Assembly: GCA_011033025.1 (NCBI GenBank) | Contig: WFMF01000011.1 | Coordinates: 1,202,688 to 1,266,687 of the forward strand | Direction of reading: 5' to 3' | Source of the DNA: Beroe forskalii | Lineage: Eukaryota; Ctenophora; Nuda; Beroida; Beroidae | Length of the DNA stretch: 64,000 nt | Notes under the pieces: generated by a model | Told to the model about the DNA's origin: nothing | The model's input: only the letters and a program-made list of their open reading frames with translations | Database searches by the model: none | Part shown: positions 57,013 through 64,000 of the stretch, piece after piece | Position numbering within the stretch: position 1 is the first letter of the stretch | Layout of the letters: each line of letters begins with the position of its first letter | Program-made: the position numbers and the translations under genes

Positions 57013-57117
57013 GATACACAGTGAGTATACCACAGCACAGCACGTTGCGATTAACAAGCAGCGATAACGAGCTGATAAGAGAGGTGAGAAATGCAACGTA
57101 TGTAAAAGTATAAAACT

Positions 57118-57290
57118 AGCACTGAATGGTGAGGTGAATTAACTAATTAAGGTGAGAGGAAGTGAGGTGAGGGGAAGTAACTTGATGAGATGTAAGGTGA
57201 GAGGAAGTGAGGTGAGAGAAGTATCAATTAAGGCAAAAGGTGAGGTTTGAGGGGAAAGTAAGGCGACAATTACTTATAGAGGTGGGGCAT
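57118..57290 (+). repeat. Degenerate GTGAGGGGAAGT repeat, right block
   Basis: Continuation of the block at 55410-55645 on the far side of the ORF, with GAGGTGAATTAACTAATTAA at its start mirroring the end of the left block. Confidence 0.7.
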
Positions 57291-57399
57291 GGCAGATAAG
57301 GGAAAAGCGACGTGCCAAACGAGAGAAAAATACTGACCATAGAAAACGCCTATGGCAAGAAAAGGATCGTTTATCAAATTACACATTTCCAAATTGATC

Positions 57400-57990
57400 T
57401 CAGAGGCAGAATCAGGTACAAAACCTTAAAATTTTTCGCCTGCGGCGGGCTATTGTAATCCAATAAATTTGTCACTAAATTGATCCTAGACACAATCGCA
57501 GATGTGAAAACTTTCACAATTTTTTGCCTGTGGCTGGATGTTTTAATCACAATTTATAGATTAACCAAGTTGATCTTAGAAGCAGATTCAGGCACAAACC
57601 CTTGAGAAATTTTAGCCTGCGGCGAGTTGTTTTGGTCCAATTATGTCACTACATTGATGCTAGACATAATCTCAAACGAAAACTTTCGAAATTTTTTGCC
57701 TATGGCTGGCTTTTTTAATCACGTTGACCAAATTGATCTCAGGGGTAGATTCAGGTACGAAACCTCGAAAATTTTCGCCTGCGGCGGGCTATTTTGATTC
57801 AATTATGTGATTAAATTAATCAAAGACACAATCTCAGTTGTAAAACTTTCGAAATTTTTGCCTTCGGCTGGCTGTTTTAATCGCATTATGAAATAACCTA
57901 ATTGATCTTAGTGGCGGATTCATGTGCAAAACCTTGAAAATTTTCGCCTGCGGCGGGCTTTACTGATTGAATTATGTCACTTAAAATTAG
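57400..57990 (+). repeat. Alternating dimeric tandem repeat, about 170-bp period
   Basis: A half-unit with TTTCGCCTGCGGCGGGC (or close variants; near 57438, 57612, 57774, 57944) alternates with a half-unit carrying TTTTGCCTGTGGCTGG (near 57524, 57696, 57860). Each is followed by TTTTAATC and a TTGATC...GACACAATCTCA spacer. The strong-stem core GCCTGCGGCGGGC is kept while the spacers drift. Confidence 0.8.
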
Positions 57991-60520
57991 CGTGTGGCTC
58001 CGAGCAAGCTTGAAACCGAGGGGATTTTGATATCTGCTACCGAGGGGATTTTCCTTTTTGGAAGGTAAGGAATGATTAAAAACTGATAAATCGTCATTGT
58101 AAGCACATAAAATCCCATGTAAACAAAGCCAATGACCCAATGTTAACTTGGTCACGTGACTCATGTCCAGCAGTACTTCTCTCTTCATCAAATTCTCACG
58201 TATTATAACAACGCCTAATCTTTCACCCAGTACATGTTCACTATTCAGTGAAGGTTTGTAGATTTTAGTTGGAAAAACTTCCCCTCCCATCTTATATGGG
58301 AGAAACGCATCAAGCATATCAGACGTCATAATCAAGTGGTTGCCTCGTTCTCATAAAATAACACTTGAATGCTTTACTTAATAACCACAATACACAAGAA
58401 GTAAGACTTGGGCATGTAATATTTGCTAGACAAAGTATTACGTCATGTTTTGAACCCGGAATGTTCCTAAATAACCACATTAATTCATGACGAATCTTGG
58501 CCCGCATATATCGTATCGGAACGTTTAAATGGCAAGGAAACAATCAAATGCGTTCTATTGTCAGTTAATAACAAAAAAGCATTGTAAAGTTTTATATCGT
58601 CCAAGTCGACATAAAGCACAAAAGCAGACATAATATATCGTGTAGTGTGGTAATGTTAAACGCATTCTATATACCAGTCAAGTGATCAGCGCGTGTATTA
58701 TCTGTAATACGTTGTGGCATTAAAAACCTCGGAGAGAACAATAGTCGTTTGAATGCTATAAGTATAATGATCTTTGGCGCAGAATGTAACTATTGTATCG
58801 AGCGTATCGATGGTTATAATTGTATCAGATTATAATTTTAACAAGTGGAGACACTGAGCAACAGCTCATAGGAGTGTACTGCATGTAAATATCGGGTAAT
58901 TAAAAGTTACGCGAACATTGGTTTTAAAACATTAAAATGTTTAATTTTCAAAATGCAGTAACACTTTAGGTTCATTATTCACACTTCATTTCTTTCTTTT
59001 TGTCATAAAATAAACCCATTCTAAAATCCTATTCATCAGAGAAATTTATTCGCGTGATGACGACAGTGAATTGATTTTTCGGAATTAGTGTCACATGATT
59101 ACTGATTTTGATATTCTCGTCGGGTAAAATTAGCGTGGTTTTGAACCTTGATCATATCTCACTAACGTACTACTATCTACATATCAATGAAAAAGAGCAT
59201 AACAAGCAGTTGAGCATATGCCAAGTTGCACTCAAATACGGCAGTACGACGCATTGCATCTCGACTCTCAAGTTTTAACCAAGGTCTCACATTGGATGAT
59301 ATTGTAAAGTCAGTCATGCTCGCGGCATTGATTTAAACTACCCACACTAAAAGACTTTTTAACACATTTCGGGATGGTATCAGTGAAACACGGTAGAAAC
59401 TAGCAAGCATATGTGGCATATTACCTACACGTTGGTGCGTGGAGTTGTAAGTGAGTCAGTGAATCATGTGCTTCGCATGAACTCTTCATGATGAACTAAG
59501 TTCCATGACATACTGTACTATATGCTTCATATATTAATGACGATTAAAGTGGTGTGAACAAGTTGAGAACACTGCTTCGATTGCAAGCATTTTTTTCCTA
59601 TTGCCAACGTATGGCATGTCACTGACGATTGGAAAGGAGGGTGTATCGCTTATAATGGAAGAGTTCATACCTTCATAATATGCAGCTGCATTATGGTATC
59701 AGGGAAACGGGCCAATTAAGATAAAAAGTGTTTACATTCATATCAATACAATAACTTCAAAGCAAATAGAGAGAGCAATAGTTGGAAGAATGCTTCGTGC
59801 ACAAGAAAAGAGAAATTGAAGAAATTGATGTGAAGGTATAAAAACTCAGTCAACAAACACCGCGGAGCTCGTAACTCAGTGTTAAATTGTTATACTCATA
59901 CAGATGTGTTATACTGAAAAAACAATACTCATACAATCAGTCGCTATTAAGTCACAGTCAGCTGCCACTATAAAATAAAGCATCATTGTCTTCGTATACC
60001 GCAGCAAGTTAAAACATGAGTCGCTCAAATCATTGGCAAATACGTGTCCAAGTTTACTTAAATCCATGAAGAGCGCCCCACAGACCTTTGCGGTTGCAAA
60101 AAGTCCGTCGGGGCACTCAAAATTACTATTTATCAACATTTCCAGAGGAAAGGAGACTGCAAAGTGCCTCAATTACCAACAAAGTCTTTTGCGGAAAGCT
60201 CCATACTAGGTCTTAATATTTGATACGTTCTTGCTGCTTAGTCATAACCTTCAACTAGTGGTCTATTATAGGTCACTTTTCGACTTTGAAGTGACATAAA
60301 GGTTACATCTACTTCTGATGATTCGGACAAAAAATAAACAAAGACATAACTCTTTGCGAAATAAAAAAGATTTTTCAAAGATTTCGCCATCCACGCATGG
60401 ACACTGGACACAACCGTTCTTGTTACTTTTAGATTTCACATGTGCCTTCAAACACGAAGAGGAGTCATTAACCTAAAATAAGTACGGAGTGTGGCAGGTC
60501 TCAGTATCCTAATAGGGCCT

Positions 60521-60590
60521 ACCGACAAGTGCGCACATAAGAATCTATTTCCCACGGTCTAACAGGGTGGCCTGTCAATGATTTGAGCTG
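60521..60590 (+). repeat. Second copy of the 15019-15100 dispersed repeat
   Basis: ACCGACAAGTGCGCACATAAGAAT...TTTCCCACGGT...CTGTCAATGATTTGAG aligns with 15019-15107 but lacks the downstream hairpins. Confidence 0.6.
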
Positions 60591-60964
60591 AGTGAGAACA
60601 TCAGATGCTGAAAACGACAACTGCGCACATTGCAGCACAGCCAAGTCAGGATCTAATCCAAACTACAACAAACGACATGTGGGCCCAATGTTTCTAGTGG
60701 AGACTTTGAGTGATCTTGAAGCGTCTCTTGGCGACCCAGTGACATTTTTCAAGCCGATTGACCGACATACGGCTAGCCAAAAAATTGTTATATTTGAAGT
60801 CTAAAAAGCAGAAATGATCGACAATCAACTTTTGATTGTTACCGTTGAAATTGGTTTTGCACGGCCATAGATGTGTTTTCGTGACTAGCCACTAAAAATT
60901 ATTATTACCCTGCAGTGTAATTACTTTTCGAGTTTTTGAGCAAAATTAATCATGTAATATCACC

Positions 60965-61080
60965 GTACCCAGCAGTTGAATTACTGTCAAGTGTGTAATT
61001 ACTATACCTCAACTGTTGAATTACTATTCAAGTGTTGAATTACTATTCTCAACTGTTGAATTACTACTGTTGAATTACTA
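60965..61080 (+). repeat. Degenerate TGTTGAATTACTA tandem repeat
   Basis: Five to seven copies of a 13-24-bp unit, TGTTGAATTACTATTCTCAAC and shorter variants. Confidence 0.7.
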
Positions 61081-62218
61081 ATCATTTTCTGAAACGGCCA
61101 ATCGCACGATCCTAACCTATTTGCTATCTCTGTGAGCAAGTAAATAGGGAATGATAAGTTCCCATGATATCTGTTATCGCACTTTTCATAACAGATATCA
61201 AGATAAGGAGCACAATATGTATGTTACATTACAAATGGTACATTCGGTAGCACAAGATAAAAGTAGATAAGGAGCTCATGTATAAAATACGATATATGGG
61301 GCAACACAAGATGAAAAGATAAAATAGATGAAAGGATTAAAGTACACTAGTTACAGTACCTTATATCGTATATATGGCGCCACGCAGACGCGTTTGATAA
61401 CACCATCCGTGTTTCAATGTTTATTTATCGAGTGTTTGAGAGATAACGCAGACTTGTGGCGCCATTTGTATGGTGTAATGCAGTGAACTCCGTTAATCGT
61501 TAAAGTAATGTACATTTATTTCTGTTAGCCGCGTAGTCATTTCTATCTGTCAGTGAACTTCGGTTCTTATTTTAGATCGGGTTGAAAGTAATGATCATAT
61601 GATCCTATGGTACAATACTTATTGATCAACAAAGAGTGTATACATGTGCATTTTGATACATTCTTAAGATTTAGCTTACTACAATACTACATTCTAAAGA
61701 TTTCGCTTTCTACATACAATCGTGTTTTCTTTAAGGGCAGGTTCTATACGAGATTTGCATAAGATTGTACCTCTCAAGTTGGGTCAGTTGTTGACATGAT
61801 GATTGTGATTTGAATTGTTTAGTTTTCGATTGAGTACTTATTCATACTTGATTCATGCTTTTATGGCAATGAAGGATCATAAAATTTTTTTGTAAAGTAC
61901 CTATATAAACTATACGTCATACACTAACAGTATACATCAATGCTGGGTGCTGGTTCTATCCTTTGGAATTTGAATATATTCGCTGAATTGACCCCCACAC
62001 GATGATGATTAATGATTATGTTATGTTGACTTTTAAAAATTCATCGGTGGAAATTTGTTATCAAAATTTTCGCCTGTTTCAATTATAGAATTATGAAATA
62101 GGGTACCTGTTAGTGTTCTTCAAAAAGCATTGCCTTCGAATACATAATAAGTTCATTCGAACTAATATTATGTTTTTAAGTTTCCTTTGATTGCTGCATA
62201 AATGGCAGGGTAATAATA

Positions 62219-62385
62219 CAGTAAATACACACTTGGGTGTGTAAATTACCATCGTAATTGCACTCGCAAGCTCGTGCAATTACTCCAATAAATTCACTCG
62301 CAAGCTCGTGCATTTATTGCATGAATTCCACTCGCAAGCTCGTGGAATTAATGTGGTAATTACACACCCAAGTGTGTATTTACCG
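62219..62385. mobile_element. TA-flanked palindromic element with three hairpins sharing one loop
   Basis: Outer arms (62219-62251, beginning CAGTAAATACACACTTGGGT, and 62354-62385) are complements with one mismatch and one indel, and TA lies on both sides. Inside are three hairpins at 62254-62283, 62287-62318 and 62324-62349. Their stems differ (GTAATTGCAC, AATAAATTCAC, AATTCCAC with their complements) but all enclose the same loop TCGCAAGCTC. Non-coding; TA flanks suggest a Tc1/mariner-type MITE. Confidence 0.85.
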
Positions 62386-62580
62386 TATATAATGCCACTG
62401 GGCTTGGCGATATCTTAGATATGCATGTCTACTTGGTTAGGTTATCACTGGTAGATACCAGATATAAATATGATAGGTTAGACGGTGTTGTGTTTCCGGC
62501 ATTTGTTCCACTGTAGAAACAACTTTTGAGAACAACAAGTCGCTACTGATTACCACTTGGATAGGCTTGCCCATGGCAAT

Positions 62581-62742
62581 GGCATGGCCCCTGCCAAGAA
62601 GCGCAAATCCCAGAATCATGTTCTGTATGACATCTGTGTGACCATTGACCAGCGATCTTATCTTTCAGAGCTGATCCCAGATTCCCAGAGCAGATTCATT
62701 GAATGTGCGCACTTGTCGTTTCAGATGCAGAGGATTTACTGA
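62581..62742 (+). CDS. Possible short coding fragment, unrecognised
   Basis: From ATG at 62581 (MAPAKKRKSQNHVLYDICVT) to a TGA at 62740-62742, about 53 aa with a basic nuclear-localisation-like PAKKRK. Its base composition is more coding-like than the surroundings. No homologue was recognised; it could be a retrocopy piece, an exon or chance. Confidence 0.25.
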   Translation, partial: GMAPAKKRKSQNHVLYDICVTIDQRSYLSELIPDSQSRFIECAHLSFQMQRIY

Positions 62743-64000
62743 TTGGGCTACTCCCCAAATTTTCCCACGCTACCCTGTCAATTATTGAGCTCCTATGTGC
62801 ATGAGCTCCTATAGCGCATGAAATAAGAAGGGTTCGAGCTGCTTCCCAAGTGCCATTCCCCAACTTTTCAGTTCGCAGTTCGCACTAAACTTGTGCATTT
62901 GGTTGCTTATCAAAGTCAAACTGTGTGACACATGCCTCTTTAAACTTTAAAACTGATGGGTCTAGCAGCAATATACCACGTGCTACGATTGCAAAATGGA
63001 TTGCAACATTGTTTTGCTACATAGAAATTTCAAATGAACCAAACTCTATAAGTCATGTCCAATCAAAATGAACACCAAATTGACTTATTGAAGTACTAAC
63101 ATGAGTAGGGAATGAATGCTTCATCTCACGACGTTTCATCTCAGTTCTCACGACACTTTGTCTCATGATATTTCAACTCTAAGCAAAGGTTGGGGACTGG
63201 GGTCTGGGTTGGTTTGAGGGTTGAGACTAGCATTGAGGTTATGGTAATAGGGTCAGGACAGGGAGATGAAGTGTCCTGAGATGCAATGTCGTAGTACCCA
63301 TGTGTATACGTACTGGTATGTGCTGGTACGTATTGGAGATTTGACGCTCTGGTATGTGCAACATTAATTGTACCCAACTGGTATGTTCAACATAAAATGT
63401 GCTGATGCCTATGCACTATGTCGATCACCCATGTCGTTTACAAATTTATGTCCCATACTTTTTCCAAGAAGTTCTGTCTGCTTTTTATAATCCTTCATCA
63501 CGCAAACGATTTCCACTTCGTACGAGGCGAAAGCGTAGCAGTGAATTCTACAAACACTACTCAAAGACCGTGCGTGCCAAATGCAGAAAATTCATATTAA
63601 AGACACACATTTGCCACCGCGCGCTACGCAAACAACACGTTATTTAGCCCCCTCCAGTAGGACTTTCTCCAAAATTGTACGCAATGAACAGCGATATTTG
63701 TGATCTTTCAAAAAAAAAACTTTGAAGTTAATGTTGGTGTATTTTGAAGTTTATGTGATGAAATCGGACCAAATTAAAAGGATTATATGAGGCCGATAAT
63801 TGGAACCCATTAGCAAGCTTTCGGGTGACACACTCGAGAAATGACTTGAAAGGATATATTTATGACTTGAAAGGATATATTTAGAATGCATACAAATTTC
63901 GAAAAAGTCGATTCACTGAAAATTTCTCTTACCAATTTTCACCAAATTTTCAAGATATGTTAAAGAACATAATTTGAGTACTGTGTAAGTTTCAAGGAAT
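62743..64000. other. Trailing non-coding stretch
   Basis: Nothing recognised except two adjacent copies of ATGACTTGAAAGGATATATTT at about 63841-63882. Confidence 0.5.

Larger units (their letters stand above)
55197..58069. mobile_element. DNA-transposon-like element with 14-bp TIRs and 8-bp TSD, carrying an ORF1-like gene
   Basis: Perfect terminal inverted repeats CTTACCTTCCAAAA (55197-55210; complement at 58056-58069) are flanked by the exact direct repeat GAATGATT (55189-55196, 58070-58077). Subterminal direct repeats ACCGAGGGGATTTT occur as two copies near each end. The interior has GAGGGGAAGT-type repeats (55410-55640, 57118-57290), an intact minus-strand ORF (56038-57012) and an alternating repeat array (57400-57990). 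No transposase is recognisable. The 8-bp duplication fits hAT or another 8-bp-TSD superfamily. Confidence 0.88.
58078..62216. other. Long intergenic stretch without recognisable genes
   Basis: AT-rich. Short ORFs (for example 59909-60172 and 60592-60804) show no family features. It contains the partial repeat copy at 60521-60590 and the TGTTGAATTACTA tract at 60965-61080. Confidence 0.5.

Overview
This is a eukaryotic, almost certainly animal (metazoan), nuclear window. Three multi-exon genes with GT-AG spliceosomal introns can be assembled with exact phase matches. One encodes a rhodopsin-family GPCR, and the transposon types (hAT-like and Tc1/mariner-like terminal-inverted-repeat elements, a non-LTR retrotransposon with a pentanucleotide tail) fit a repeat-rich invertebrate. 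The phylum cannot be fixed from the sequence. There are no operons, CRISPR arrays or rRNA genes, and I saw no tRNA genes.

Layout. 1-1612: repeat-like AT-rich DNA. 1613-7204 (minus): seven-exon orphan GPCR of 352 aa; one intron holds a 246-bp hAT-type MITE with an exact 8-bp target duplication. 7205-9195: intergenic, with a perfect 28-bp hairpin and a dispersed C/G-run repeat. 9196-14677 (plus): two-exon gene for a 191-aa secreted low-complexity protein. Its 4.9-kb intron is largely minisatellite: an 11-bp array, a 27-bp array, and the 11-bp array again in inverted orientation. 14678-21960: intergenic nests of inverted repeats. 21961-48838 (minus): WD40-repeat gene of about 400 aa in eight exons. 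Its 13.7-kb first intron holds several palindromic elements, and another intron is a 7.9-kb array of about 246 copies of a 32-bp unit. 48839-50700: upstream region. 50702-55079 (plus): decayed APE-type LINE. 55197-58069: DNA-transposon-like element with perfect 14-bp terminal inverted repeats and an 8-bp target duplication, carrying an intact LINE-ORF1-like coiled-coil ORF and no visible transposase. 58070-64000: mostly unassigned, with a striking triple-hairpin element at 62219-62385.

Most interesting signal: minisatellites built from splice signals. In the WD40 gene the 32-bp unit is a duplicated intron/exon junction. On the sense strand every complete unit has a branch-point-like CTAAC, an AG acceptor 18 nt later, and the first 18 bases of the downstream exon. 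In the secreted-protein gene the 27-bp intronic unit often carries a near-consensus 5' splice site (CAG|GTGAGC) on the sense strand. One gene therefore sits behind an array of decoy or recursive acceptors and the other behind an array of decoy donors. Splicing behaviour is inference; the repeats, motifs and phases are read directly from the sequence.
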